Source: RGIG3178 sp942492795 (GTDB lineage Bacteria > Bacillota > Clostridia > Christensenellales > QAND01). From it: a stretch of DNA of 64,000 bases. The notes under the pieces are model-generated. The model saw only the letters and a program-made list of their open reading frames with translations. It was not told the origin of the DNA and did no database searches. Where the stretch lies: assembly GCA_942492795.1 (NCBI GenBank), contig OW818639.1, positions 1,798,001 through 1,862,000 of the forward strand. The letters run 5' to 3'. Position numbers and translations under genes: made by a program. Of this stretch, positions 1-9,256 are shown one piece after another; position 1 is the stretch's first letter, and each line of letters begins with the position of its first letter.

Positions 1-2
1 TG

Positions 3-743
3 TGCAGGCATATATGTGCATCCTACACAACAAGGATGGAAAACATCGTTGCATGCGAAGCGGATTTGAAACAAAGGTTATATGATTATCTGGACATCAT
101 TGCCGAGTGTACCAACAGCGGCCATTATGCCCTGTGCCATGAGCTGCGGTTTTACAATTTAGAAGCAGAAAAAGCGTATGAAGCCTTTATGCAAACATAC
201 AAACGTACAATGCTCAGGCTGATTGATGCGGGAATTGAAAGAAAACTGATCAAGAATAGCCTGAAACCGGATGAAATATTCCACTATATCGACATGAGCA
301 TATCCTATTACCAGCAGAACGCAGCATATCGCGAAAAAGTGCAATATGACAGCGATTTTAAAAAGAGGTTTCTGTTGTTCTATATCAGCAATATATTTGA
401 AGACGGGAAAGAGATGTTCCCGGATGCAGGAGTGCAAATAGTACAAAGCTTGTTGCAGCGCACTATTGGCTTAGCAAAAGCTGGCACGAAAGGATCCATC
501 GATGAAATCATGAAACACCTGAACATGGAAATGACAATAGCTGAATCCAAGTTTATTGATTTCGCATTGAGCTATGTGAATTCTGATGAAGGTGTAAAAG
601 TCATGGAATATTACCTGTTCCATGGAACACAGGTACAGCGGAATTACTGCGCACTCTATTTTGCCCGTCTCGGCGAGTATCCGATCGTAAGAGAGGCATT
701 TGATAAAGGGCTGATTGATGCAAAACAGGCGTTCTCTCGATAA
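3..743 (+). CDS. TetR-like regulator, C-terminal part (5' truncated by window edge)
   Basis: The frame is open from the left edge of the window, so the N-terminal part is missing; the first internal Met codon is at 36 and has no Shine-Dalgarno sequence. What remains is about 245 mainly helical residues. The early part (pattern DYLDIIAEC...ELRFYN...YKRTMLRLIDAGIERKLI) resembles the ligand-binding domain of TetR-family repressors, in which a helix-turn-helix would precede. The last 80 residues look like a second helical unit ending in KGLIDAKQAFSR. Family assignment is tentative because the DNA-binding domain is not visible. It is followed by a 129-base gap and then the rRNA methyltransferase gene. 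Confidence 0.45.
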   Translation, partial: CRHICASYTTRMENIVACEADLKQRLYDYLDIIAECTNSGHYALCHELRFYNLEAEKAYEAFMQTYKRTMLRLIDAGIERKLIKNSLKPDEIFHYIDMSISYYQQNAAYREKVQYDSDFKKRFLLFYISNIFEDGKEMFPDAGVQIVQSLLQRTIGLAKAGTKGSIDEIMKHLNMEMTIAESKFIDFALSYVNSDEGVKVMEYYLFHGTQVQRNYCALYFARLGEYPIVREAFDKGLIDAKQAFSR

Positions 744-872
744 GAGCGCATATAGGTAATATGGAAAAAGGGTTGTTTTCTTTCCATTGGATGGACAAAG
801 CGAAGCAATCATGATACAAGTTTCTTATACCAATCGTATCGCGAACAGGCTGGTTGGTACTTTGGAGGCGGA

Positions 873-1643
873 ATGCAGACAATATCATCGACAAAAAACC
901 CGACCGTTGCGTTGCTCTCCCAATTGAAGACCAAAAAGGGACGGGATGAACAAGGGCTATACCTGATTGAAGGAACCCGGTTGGTTCGGGAAGCCATGTT
1001 AAATAACGCGGAAATCACAATGCTTGCCGTGACGGATGAAGAAGACGCAATGGACGATATCATCGGATATGCGCAGGCGAGCAACGCCCTTGTCCTTAAT
1101 GTGCCGCAACATGTGATGGAGCGCATATGCGATACACAAAATCCGCAGGGGGTCGCAGCGGCTTTGAAATTGCCGCCGGCAGCGGATATTGCCGGACCTG
1201 CCATACTGGCGTTGGATCATATTGCGGATCCCGGCAATTTGGGAACGATGCTTCGCTCTGCGGCAGCGTTTGGGATAACGGACGTGTTGCTGTCTTCAGG
1301 TAGCGCGGATGCCTATGCGCCCAAATGTGTGCGGGCGGGGATGGGAGCGCATTTTCGGCTTCGGGTCCACACGACGGATCTGCGTTCGGCTTTGTCAGAA
1401 AAGAAGCAGGAAGGTTATTCGATCGTCGGAGCATCGGTTAACGGGCAAGAGGAATTTACAAAACTCGGCGATAAAAGAGTATTTGTTATCGGAAGTGAAG
1501 CACACGGCGTATCGGAAGATGTGGAAAAAGAATGTACTTATTTGTACCGCATACCGATGACCGAAGCAAGCGAAAGCCTCAACGCTGCCGTAGCTGCCGG
1601 AATCCTGTTGTTTTTGGGCTTTTGCGGACAGAATCAGGATTGA
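873..1643 (+). CDS. TrmH/SpoU-family RNA 2'-O-methyltransferase (YsgA-like)
   Basis: Predicted SAM-dependent rRNA or tRNA ribose methyltransferase of the knotted SPOUT fold, 256 residues. The N-terminal substrate-binding part contains EGTRLVREA. The C-terminal knot carries the three SpoU motifs: LDHIADPGNLGTMLRSAAAFG, VFVIGSEAHGVS and RIPMTEASESLNAAVAAGILL. The start is set by GGAGG just upstream of the ATG. A gene of this family directly before pheST is the arrangement known in Bacillus (ysgA-pheS-pheT), which supports orthology; the exact RNA target is not deducible. The pheST promoter overlaps its stop codon. Confidence 0.9.
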   Translation: MQTISSTKNPTVALLSQLKTKKGRDEQGLYLIEGTRLVREAMLNNAEITMLAVTDEEDAMDDIIGYAQASNALVLNVPQHVMERICDTQNPQGVAAALKLPPAADIAGPAILALDHIADPGNLGTMLRSAAAFGITDVLLSSGSADAYAPKCVRAGMGAHFRLRVHTTDLRSALSEKKQEGYSIVGASVNGQEEFTKLGDKRVFVIGSEAHGVSEDVEKECTYLYRIPMTEASESLNAAVAAGILLFLGFCGQNQD

Positions 1644-1668
1644 ACAGCCAACACGGGTATGCTATAAT
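1640..1668 (+). promoter_or_regulatory. Sigma-A promoter of the pheST operon
   Basis: TTGAAC at 1640-1645, a 17-base spacer and a perfect TATAAT at 1663-1668. It overlaps the stop codon of the methyltransferase gene and lies just upstream of the T-box leader. Confidence 0.85.
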
Positions 1669-1675
1669 TAAATGT

Positions 1676-1910
1676 GCTATGAAAGGGAAGAGTAGCGTAT
1701 AAGGATCATGCAGAGAGGGAGAGACCACAGGCTGCAAGTTCTCCTATGAAACCGTGCGTGAAGTTCGCCCCGGAGCGTTCTTGCTGAAATTGCAGTAGGC
1801 AAGACGGGTGCGCCCGATAAAGCGCATAGAGGCGCGATATTCGCGTAAAGCACGGTGGTACCGCGGAGCGTTTGCTTCGCCCTGCAGAGGGCGAAGTATT
1901 TTTGTTTTTA
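1676..1910 (+). ncRNA. T-box riboswitch, tRNA-Phe specific
   Basis: Leader of pheST that senses uncharged tRNA. The T-box sequence with core GGTGGTACCGCGG is at 1854-1866. Stem I shows an AGTA-type loop near 1690, and the specifier context GAAgTTCgcccc puts a TTC (Phe) codon at 1764-1766. The terminator is a perfect 9-bp stem (1875-1883 with 1888-1896) followed by a T-run. Uncharged tRNA-Phe should pair with specifier and T-box, favour the antiterminator and switch on pheS and pheT. The specifier matches the downstream product. Confidence 0.95.
1875..1909 (+). terminator. Conditional terminator of the Phe T-box
   Basis: Stem CTTCGCCCT/AGGGCGAAG with loop GCAG, followed by ATTTTTGTTTTT. The 5' side is adjacent to the T-box sequence, as needed for alternative antiterminator pairing. 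Confidence 0.9.
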
Positions 1911-1950
1911 GGCTTCGTGAAACATTGTTTTTCGGGGCGGTCAGGAAAGG

Positions 1951-2979
1951 ATGACAGAAATGCAGGAGCAATTACAAGCGCTGAAGTTGCGCGTCACGCA
2001 AGAGCTGGATCAAATCAACAGCACTGAGCAACTTGAGAAATTACGGGTTGCAGTGTTGGGACGCAAGGGAGAGCTCACGGGGATGCTGCGCCTTCTGGGT
2101 ACGCTGGATCCTTCAGCGCGGCCTGCGGCCGGTGCACTTGTCAACGACGTCCGTCAGCAGATAGACGACGCGATGAACGAAGCACAAATGAGGCTGCAAA
2201 GTGCCGAACAAAGGGAAAAGCTTCAAGCTGAAAGCATCGACGTTACAATGCCGGGAGAAGATATCCCGACAGGATCTCTGCACCCGCTGAGTTTGGTGTT
2301 GGGAGAGATCCGGGATATTTTTATCAGTATGGGTTTTTCCATCAAGGAAGGGCCGGAAATCGAGTTCGACAAATACAATTTCGAGATGCTGAATATTCCC
2401 AAGGACCACCCGGCGCGGGACACGCAGGATACGTTTTACATCAACGAAAACGTTGTGCTGCGAACGCATACCTCCCCTGTTCAGGTACGTACGATGCTGA
2501 CGCAGGGCGTTCCGATCCGCATGATCTGTCCGGGGCGCGTGTACCGCAGCGACGATGTGGATGCCACACATTCACCGGTGTTCCATCAACTCGAGGGACT
2601 GGTCGTAGACAAGGGGATCACGTTGGGGCATCTGAAAGGCATACTCGATCATTTCCTGAAGATACTGTACGGATCTGCGACCAAAACCCGTTTCCGCCCG
2701 GGGTATTTTCCGTTTACCGAGCCGAGTGCCGAAGTGGACGTTACCTGTGTTGCCTGCGGCGGAAAAGGCTGCCGTATCTGCAAGGGAACGGGCTGGATAG
2801 AAGTATTGGGAAGCGGTATGGTACACCCGAACGTGCTTCGGGGATGCGGCATCGATCCCGAAGTATATTCCGGTTTTGCGTTCGGAATGGGCATCGACAG
2901 ACTTGCCAATCTTAAGTACAACATCACGGACATCCGTTTGCTCTTTGACGGTGACGTTCGTTTCCTGTCGCAGTTTTAG
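1951..2979 (+). CDS. pheS: Phenylalanine--tRNA ligase alpha subunit
   Basis: Class II aminoacyl-tRNA synthetase catalytic subunit of the (alpha-beta)2 enzyme. It has an N-terminal coiled coil (about residues 1-90), motif 2 region HTSPVQVRTML, the FRPGYFPFTEPSAEVDV segment, the Cys cluster CVACGGKGCRICKGTGW and a C-terminal motif 3 region GFAFGMGIDRLAN. The length (342) is typical. AGGAAAGG ends directly before the first ATG, so the second in-frame ATG at 1960, nine bases downstream, is the more likely real start. Controlled by the Phe T-box and co-transcribed with pheT. Confidence 0.97.
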   Translation: MTEMQEQLQALKLRVTQELDQINSTEQLEKLRVAVLGRKGELTGMLRLLGTLDPSARPAAGALVNDVRQQIDDAMNEAQMRLQSAEQREKLQAESIDVTMPGEDIPTGSLHPLSLVLGEIRDIFISMGFSIKEGPEIEFDKYNFEMLNIPKDHPARDTQDTFYINENVVLRTHTSPVQVRTMLTQGVPIRMICPGRVYRSDDVDATHSPVFHQLEGLVVDKGITLGHLKGILDHFLKILYGSATKTRFRPGYFPFTEPSAEVDVTCVACGGKGCRICKGTGWIEVLGSGMVHPNVLRGCGIDPEVYSGFAFGMGIDRLANLKYNITDIRLLFDGDVRFLSQF

Positions 2980-2991
2980 GAGGAATAAAGA

Positions 2992-5382
2992 ATGAAAGCA
3001 CCGCTTAGCTGGTTAAAAGAATATGTGGATATACCGGTATCCACCGAAGAATTGTGCAGAAAAATGGTTATGCACGGCCTGGGCGTCGAAGGTGTGACAC
3101 GCGAATATCAGGCGTATGATCGGGTGGTGGTAGGCAGGCTGCTGTCGGTGGAAAAACACCCGAATGCGGACAGGTTATCCGTCTGCAAAGCGGATATAGG
3201 CGATCAAGAACCGTCGCAGCTGATTACCGGTGCCGACAACGTCTATGTCGGCATGCTCTGCCCGATAGCGCTTGTGGGCGCCGATTTACCGTGCGGCAAA
3301 CACATCGATGAAGGGGAAATACGGGAAGTCAAGTCGTTCGGGATGCTCTGCAGCGGGGAGGAACTGTGCCTGTTGGATGAGGATTTCAAAGGCGCATCCG
3401 TTCACGGGATATTGGATCTTGATGGTTCCTACGCTTCCAAACTGGGTCAGCGCTTCTTTGAAGCAGCCGATATGGACGGCGACATTGTGGAATTCGAGAT
3501 TGCTGCGAACCGTGCTGACTGCATGAGCATCGTGGGAATCGCACGGGAAATCGGCGCGGCTCTGGGTCAGACGGTTCGGGAGCCTGAAATTTGTGTGCGG
3601 GAAAGTATCGAAGCGGCTTCTGAATATGTAAAAATTGATATAGAGGATAAAACGTTGTGCCCGCGCTACACCGCACGCGTTTTCAAGGATTTGAAAATCC
3701 AGCCCTCACCGATGTGGATGCAGCGGCGATTGCTGGCGGCAGGCACAAGACCGATCTCCAACATCGTCGATATCACGAACTATGTCATGCTTGAACTCGG
3801 ATATCCGCTCCATGCGTTTGATTACCGTTGCGTCCATGACGGTCATATCATCGTACGGCGCAGCATTTCGGGCGAAGTTCTCGTTACGTTGGACGGAAAC
3901 AGGCGTGTGCTGGATGACAGCATGCTCGTCATAGCCGATCCCGAAGGCGCCATCGGTTTGGCCGGCGTCATGGGCGGCGAGAACAGCGAGATCACCGAAT
4001 CCACCGATACGGTTCTGTTGGAAGCCGCAAAGTTTGACGGGCCGAACAACCGCAGATCATCGCGGACGTTGGGATTGATGTCCGAAGCGGCATCCCGTTT
4101 CTCCAAGGGCCTTGACAACGAAGGAGTGGCTTTGGCGTCCGACCGCGCGGCACAGCTCTTCGTCGAGCTTGGCTGCGGCACGGTTTTGCAAGGGCGCGTG
4201 GATACACAAACGACTGCTTCTGAGCCGATTACCATCGTGTGGAAACCGGAACGCATCAACGAGATTTTGGGAAGCTGTCTCGATGAAACGACGATGGTCG
4301 CGGCATTGAAACGAGAGAATATTCCAAGCGAGAGATCCGGTGACGGCTACGCATCCGTGGCACCCTATTACCGTCAGGATATTCGGATCATCGAGGACCT
4401 GGCAGAGGAGATTGCCCGTATCGAAGGTTACGATAACCTCCCGATGCATGAACTAAAGGATATGGGACAAGAGGGCGGATTGACCCGTCGGCAGACAATG
4501 CTGGAGCAGATTCGCCAGCTTTTAAGCGGCATGGGCTTGCGGGAATCGATGACGCTGTCGTTGATAGGATATGGGGATTTCGACGCTGTCGGTTATGCTC
4601 CCGATGATAAAAAGCGGGAGTGTGTTACAGTCATGAACCCGTTAAGCGAAGAGTATTCGCTGATGCGAACGACCGTAGTGCCTTCGATGTCCAAAGCGCT
4701 TTCGCTCAATGCCCGCAACAAGAACGAAGCGGTGGCGCTGTTTGAATTGTCCAACGTTTATGCAAACGACTGGAAAGACGGACTTCCGAAACAAACGATG
4801 GTTTTGTGCATCGGGGTTTTGGGAGATAAATTCCTGTGGCTAAAAGGGGTATTGTCTGCATTGTTCCGGCGATTGGGTGCGAAATCCCCGACGTTTGTTT
4901 CGGGGGGCGGCGCGCAATATCACCCCGGACGCCGCGCGCTGATCACCGATGGCGAAGCGCTCGTTGGCGAAATCGGCGAGCTTCATCCGGACGTACTTGC
5001 CAAACTGGATATCCATGACCGCGCGGTCGTATTGGAGATGGATCTTGAGATCCTGTTCGCCCGTGCACGCACGCAGATAACCTATCAGCCGCTGCCGAGA
5101 TATCCGGCTGTTATGAGGGATATGGCAGTGTTGGTCCAAAAGGGTACTCCCATCGGATCGATGATGGAGACGATTGAAAAAACCGGAGGAGCATTGGTTG
5201 AAAACGTGTCGCTCTTTGATGTCTATTTCGGGGAACAGGTCCCGGAAGGCTATATGAGCGCGGCGTTCACGCTTCGAATTCGGGACCAGAACAAAACGCT
5301 GCGGGACGAAGAGATAAACGCGCTGTTCGCCCGTGTTGTGAACGCACTTTCTGCGCAATACGGCGCAAAACTAAGAGGATAA
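2992..5382 (+). CDS. pheT: Phenylalanine--tRNA ligase beta subunit
   Basis: Non-catalytic but essential subunit for tRNA-Phe binding and editing, 796 residues, the usual bacterial length. Visible parts are the N-terminal tRNA-binding (EMAP-like) domain with VVVGRLLSVEKHPNADRLSVCK, the B3/4 editing region, the B5 domain and the C-terminal anticodon-binding FDX-ACB domain starting near LPRYPAVMRDMAVLV. A strong AGGAGG precedes the ATG; the gap from pheS is 12 bases, so both are one operon. No anomaly seen. Confidence 0.97.
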   Translation: MKAPLSWLKEYVDIPVSTEELCRKMVMHGLGVEGVTREYQAYDRVVVGRLLSVEKHPNADRLSVCKADIGDQEPSQLITGADNVYVGMLCPIALVGADLPCGKHIDEGEIREVKSFGMLCSGEELCLLDEDFKGASVHGILDLDGSYASKLGQRFFEAADMDGDIVEFEIAANRADCMSIVGIAREIGAALGQTVREPEICVRESIEAASEYVKIDIEDKTLCPRYTARVFKDLKIQPSPMWMQRRLLAAGTRPISNIVDITNYVMLELGYPLHAFDYRCVHDGHIIVRRSISGEVLVTLDGNRRVLDDSMLVIADPEGAIGLAGVMGGENSEITESTDTVLLEAAKFDGPNNRRSSRTLGLMSEAASRFSKGLDNEGVALASDRAAQLFVELGCGTVLQGRVDTQTTASEPITIVWKPERINEILGSCLDETTMVAALKRENIPSERSGDGYASVAPYYRQDIRIIEDLAEEIARIEGYDNLPMHELKDMGQEGGLTRRQTMLEQIRQLLSGMGLRESMTLSLIGYGDFDAVGYAPDDKKRECVTVMNPLSEEYSLMRTTVVPSMSKALSLNARNKNEAVALFELSNVYANDWKDGLPKQTMVLCIGVLGDKFLWLKGVLSALFRRLGAKSPTFVSGGGAQYHPGRRALITDGEALVGEIGELHPDVLAKLDIHDRAVVLEMDLEILFARARTQITYQPLPRYPAVMRDMAVLVQKGTPIGSMMETIEKTGGALVENVSLFDVYFGEQVPEGYMSAAFTLRIRDQNKTLRDEEINALFARVVNALSAQYGAKLRG

Positions 5383-5445
5383 GAAGAACATGCGCCAAGG
5401 ATTGCATGTGATCCTTCCGGAATATCCGACAAACAGGAGGATAGC

Positions 5446-7797
5446 GTGGACGAACGAGTACGGCGGATTTTGGAATACGATAAGATTACACGTCAGATAT
5501 CGACACACGCTGTGAGCGTTCTTGGCTCACAGTGCTGTATCGCGTTGGCTCCAAGTCCAAATTTTGAAGTTGTTCAACAAGCGCTTTTGATATCTACAGA
5601 TGCAGATACTGCCTGGACGCGCACGGGCGGCAATCCGATGCAGGCATTTTTTGATTGCCGCGATCTGTTGCAGCGCTGCGCTATCGGCGGGATACCGGCC
5701 GCACCGGAACTGCTTGAAGCCGCATCGACATTGCGCGCCATACGGCTTGTAAAGACCAAACTCAGCCAGTGCGAGGGTATAGAGAGGATTAAAGTTCTGG
5801 CGGATTCGCTTTCGGCGCAGCAGCATACGGAACAGGAGATTTTCCGATGCATCGTCAACGAGGAAGAAATCGCAGATGATGCAAGCCCGGAATTGCGCAA
5901 CATTCGCCGCCAAATCCGCATCGCTACGGAACAAGTGCGGCAGAAATTGAATGAAATCATATCCTCAGCATCCATGCGCACCATGCTGCAGGATAACATC
6001 ATCACCATGCGCAACGGACGCTATGTCGTGCCTGTAAAAGCGGAATACGCCGGAACCGTAAGCGGACTCGAACACGACAGAAGCTCCAGCGGTGCGACGG
6101 TGTTCATTGAACCGCTGGCGGTATTGCAGGCCAACAACGCCCTGCGCGAATACCAGGCGGCGGAGCGCAACGAGATCCAGCGCATTTTACAAATGCTCGG
6201 GCAACTTTTGGAGGATCAATGCGAAAGCATCTCTTATAGCATCGAAACGATGGGAGAACTGGACCTGCTGTTCGCCAAAGTCGCATGGGGACGTTCGCAA
6301 AAAGCACTATGCCCTGTGATGCATACGAGTGGCGAACTCTCGCTTAAAGGGGCGCGCCATCCGTTGATCGCACGCGAAGCGGTGGTACCCATCGATATCA
6401 TCTGCGGCGGTGAGACAAAGGCACTGATCATCACAGGCCCCAATACGGGCGGCAAGACAGTCACTTTAAAAACGGTCGGGTTGTTCATCCTGCTTGCGCA
6501 AAGCGGCGTGTTTCTGCCATGCATTAAAGCGGAATTGCCTTGTTATGATGCACTTTTTGCGGATATCGGGGACGAGCAGAGCATTGAACAATCGCTTTCC
6601 ACCTTTTCCTCGCATATGGTCAACCTGGTGGATATTCTGCAGAAAGCCAGAGAGAAGACCATGGTGCTGGTGGATGAGCTTGGTGTTGGGACCGATCCGG
6701 TGGAAGGTGCGGCGCTGGCGATTGCACTACTTCAGGCGTTGACAAAAAAAGGTGCGGACGTTATCGCAACCACGCATTACAGTGAATTGAAATCGTTTGC
6801 GATGTCGGAGCCGGGTTATGTCAACGCGGGTATGGAATTTGATCTTACGACGCTGCGGCCGACTTTTAAGCTGTTAACCTGCTTTGCGGGAAGCAGCAAT
6901 GCTTTTGAAATCAGCCGAAGGCTTGGTTTGCCCGGCGACGTTATCGACAACGCGAAAGAGCATGTCAGCCAGGAAGCGATGAGACTGGAATCTGCCATAC
7001 AGGCGGCGGAAGCGTTGAGGCTTGCCGCACAAAAGCAACTGGATCAGACAATTTTGGATTCCAAAGAGGAACGACAGGTATTGCAGGGAGAATTGGATGC
7101 GTTGCGCCTGCAGATGCTAAAGGACGAGCAGCGATCCAAAGAAATGCTGTTAAAAGCACAACGGACGCTTGAACTGGCAAGACAGCAGGCAGATGAAGCG
7201 ATTGAACAGGCCAGATTGGCTGCCAGTGCCGAGAACCGGGTTGAACGGGAACGCCTTTTGCAGAGCGCGAGAATATCGCAAAAGGCATTGGCTGATCTTA
7301 AATCCGAACTCGAAGAGGATATGACGGAACAGGACAACAGGCAGATCCCGAAGAATATCAATGTCGGGGACAGCGTTTACGTGTTGTCGCTGCGGACAAA
7401 AGCAACCGTGCTGACAAAACCGGACAGCAAAGGGGACGTTATGGTACAAGCCGGCATCTTAAAACTGTCCGTTTCTCAAGACCAGATCCGCATAGCGGAG
7501 ACTGCCGAAGAAAGAGCCAAAAACGCCTCGAGGGTCACGCGCGAAGACAAAGGCGTTCCAATGGAGATCGACGTGCGCGGCCTGACGGTGGATGAGGCGA
7601 TCATTGTGATCGATATGCATCTGGACGCCGCTTATCTGTCAAGCATGTTGCAAACGAGCATCATCCACGGGAAGGGAACGGGTGCGTTGCGAAAAGGTGT
7701 ACGGGATTATCTAAAAAGGCATCCGCACATTAAGAGCATACGAAGCGGCGGGTACGGTGAAGGGGATGAAGGCGTAACCATTGTGGAGCTGAAATAG
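5446..7797 (+). CDS. mutS2: Endonuclease MutS2 (anti-recombination / ribosome-splitting ATPase)
   Basis: MutS-family ATPase with a C-terminal Smr nuclease domain, 783 residues. Walker A is GPNTGGKTVTLKT, the signature segment runs through SIEQSLSTFSSHM, and Walker B is VLVDELGVGTDP. A long coiled coil follows, then the Smr domain with DVRGLTVDEA and HGKGTGALRKGV. Family members suppress recombination, and in Bacillus act on collided ribosomes. GTG start with CAGGAGG five bases upstream. It is 63 bases after pheT with no terminator between, so it probably belongs to the same transcript. Confidence 0.96.
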   Translation: MDERVRRILEYDKITRQISTHAVSVLGSQCCIALAPSPNFEVVQQALLISTDADTAWTRTGGNPMQAFFDCRDLLQRCAIGGIPAAPELLEAASTLRAIRLVKTKLSQCEGIERIKVLADSLSAQQHTEQEIFRCIVNEEEIADDASPELRNIRRQIRIATEQVRQKLNEIISSASMRTMLQDNIITMRNGRYVVPVKAEYAGTVSGLEHDRSSSGATVFIEPLAVLQANNALREYQAAERNEIQRILQMLGQLLEDQCESISYSIETMGELDLLFAKVAWGRSQKALCPVMHTSGELSLKGARHPLIAREAVVPIDIICGGETKALIITGPNTGGKTVTLKTVGLFILLAQSGVFLPCIKAELPCYDALFADIGDEQSIEQSLSTFSSHMVNLVDILQKAREKTMVLVDELGVGTDPVEGAALAIALLQALTKKGADVIATTHYSELKSFAMSEPGYVNAGMEFDLTTLRPTFKLLTCFAGSSNAFEISRRLGLPGDVIDNAKEHVSQEAMRLESAIQAAEALRLAAQKQLDQTILDSKEERQVLQGELDALRLQMLKDEQRSKEMLLKAQRTLELARQQADEAIEQARLAASAENRVERERLLQSARISQKALADLKSELEEDMTEQDNRQIPKNINVGDSVYVLSLRTKATVLTKPDSKGDVMVQAGILKLSVSQDQIRIAETAEERAKNASRVTREDKGVPMEIDVRGLTVDEAIIVIDMHLDAAYLSSMLQTSIIHGKGTGALRKGVRDYLKRHPHIKSIRSGGYGEGDEGVTIVELK

Positions 7798-7940
7798 CAC
7801 AGCTTATGCCAAAGAACCGATGTACATTCCCCGAACCCGGCAGAAGCGCAAAACCATAATGTTGGGCAAAGTATTCTTGCGGGAAACGAAAGCCTATGAT
7901 AGTATCAGACATCCGTTAAACCAATTGGAGGAATTGCATA

Positions 7941-9203
7941 ATGAAAGACGAAACAAAATGCCTGCACGCGGGATATGAGCCTAAAAACGGTGAACCCCGG
8001 GTGATGCCCATTGTGCAAAGCACCACCTATGTGTTTGATACGACCGAACAGATCGGCGCATTGTTCGATATGCCAACGGCGCATATGTATTCCCGCTTCT
8101 CCAACCCAACGGTGGAGGTTGTGGAAAAGAAGATCGCCGCGCTTGAAGGCGGAGTAGGCGCGATGTGCACGTCATCGGGTCAAGCGGCATCGCTGTTGTC
8201 CATCCTTAATTTGTGTAACAGCGGGGACAGCTTTGTCAGCGCTTCGACCGTCTATGGCGGAACGGTCAACCTGTTTGCTGTAACGCTTAAGAAACTTGGC
8301 ATCGAGTGCATTTTTGTGGATGCGGATGCGGATGAAGCGACTATCCAGCAGGCTTTTAAACCGAATACCAAAGCCGTATTCGGCGAAACGCTGGCAAATC
8401 CCGCGTTGACGGTGTTGGATATCGAAAAATTTGCGCGCATTGCGCATCGAAACGCCGTGCCGCTGATCATCGACAACACGTTTGCAACACCGATCCTGTG
8501 CAAGCCGATTGAATTTGGCGCGGACATCATTGTACATTCCACCAGCAAATACATGGACGGTCATGCCTTGCAGGTTGGAGGCGTCATCGTGGATGCCGGA
8601 ACGTTCGACTGGACCTGCGGCAAGTTCCCTGAGTTCACGCAGCCCGATGCGTCCTACCATGGCGTCGTATATACGCGGGAATTCGGAAAAGCCGCCTACA
8701 TTGTAAAGGCGCGCATGCAGCTGATGCGGGATTTCGGCGCATATCCGGCTGCGCATTCTGCCTTTCTGCTGAATCTCGGGCTGGAAACACTATCGATCCG
8801 CATGGAGCGTTATTGTGAAAACGCGTGGAAAGTTGCGAACTTTTTACAGCCATCGGATAAACTCGAATCGATCCGTTACGCGGCGCTGCCGTCGGACAAA
8901 TACCATGCCCTGGCACAGAAGTACCTGCCAAAAGGCACGTGCGGCGTCATTTCCATCACCATCAAAGGCGGCAGGCAGGCTGCTATCCGGTTTATAGACG
9001 CATTGAAACTGGCATCCAAAGAAGTGCACGTGGCCGATATCCGCACTTGTGTGCTGCATCCGGCAAGCGCGACACACCGGCAACTGACCGAAGAACAACT
9101 GATCGCCGCAGGCGTCAATCCCGGGCTCATACGCCTGTCCGTTGGTTTGGAAAACGTGGATGACATTATCGAAGACCTTCGGCAAAGCCTGGATCAACTC
9201 TAA
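7941..9203 (+). CDS. O-acetylhomoserine sulfhydrylase-type PLP enzyme
   Basis: Cys/Met-metabolism PLP-dependent enzyme of 420 residues. The cofactor lysine is in STSKYMDGH, the PLP-contact region is SSGQAASLLSILNLC and YSRFSNPTVEVVEKKIAALEGG carries the family signature. Length and the FPEFTQPDASYHG segment favour the O-acetylhomoserine aminocarboxypropyltransferase (MetY) branch over cystathionine gamma-synthase; a methionine gamma-lyase role cannot be excluded. Start supported by TTGGAGGAATTGCAT-ATG. I see no S-box or Cys/Met T-box in the 143 bases upstream. A strong terminator closes the gene. Confidence 0.85.
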   Translation: MKDETKCLHAGYEPKNGEPRVMPIVQSTTYVFDTTEQIGALFDMPTAHMYSRFSNPTVEVVEKKIAALEGGVGAMCTSSGQAASLLSILNLCNSGDSFVSASTVYGGTVNLFAVTLKKLGIECIFVDADADEATIQQAFKPNTKAVFGETLANPALTVLDIEKFARIAHRNAVPLIIDNTFATPILCKPIEFGADIIVHSTSKYMDGHALQVGGVIVDAGTFDWTCGKFPEFTQPDASYHGVVYTREFGKAAYIVKARMQLMRDFGAYPAAHSAFLLNLGLETLSIRMERYCENAWKVANFLQPSDKLESIRYAALPSDKYHALAQKYLPKGTCGVISITIKGGRQAAIRFIDALKLASKEVHVADIRTCVLHPASATHRQLTEEQLIAAGVNPGLIRLSVGLENVDDIIEDLRQSLDQL

Positions 9204-9240
9204 AAGCAATGGCTGCTCTTCGTGCAGCCATTGCTTTTTT
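9204..9240 (+). terminator. Rho-independent terminator after the sulfhydrylase gene
   Basis: 13-bp perfect stem (9204-9216 with 9224-9236), 7-base loop and T6 tail. Confidence 0.93.
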
Positions 9241-9256
9241 GCGTAGGAGAATACCG

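Noticed and set aside
7798..7940. Possible SAM or Met-responsive leader upstream of the sulfhydrylase gene
   Set aside because: Only 143 bases, with no S-box core, no T-box sequence and no terminator/antiterminator pair.
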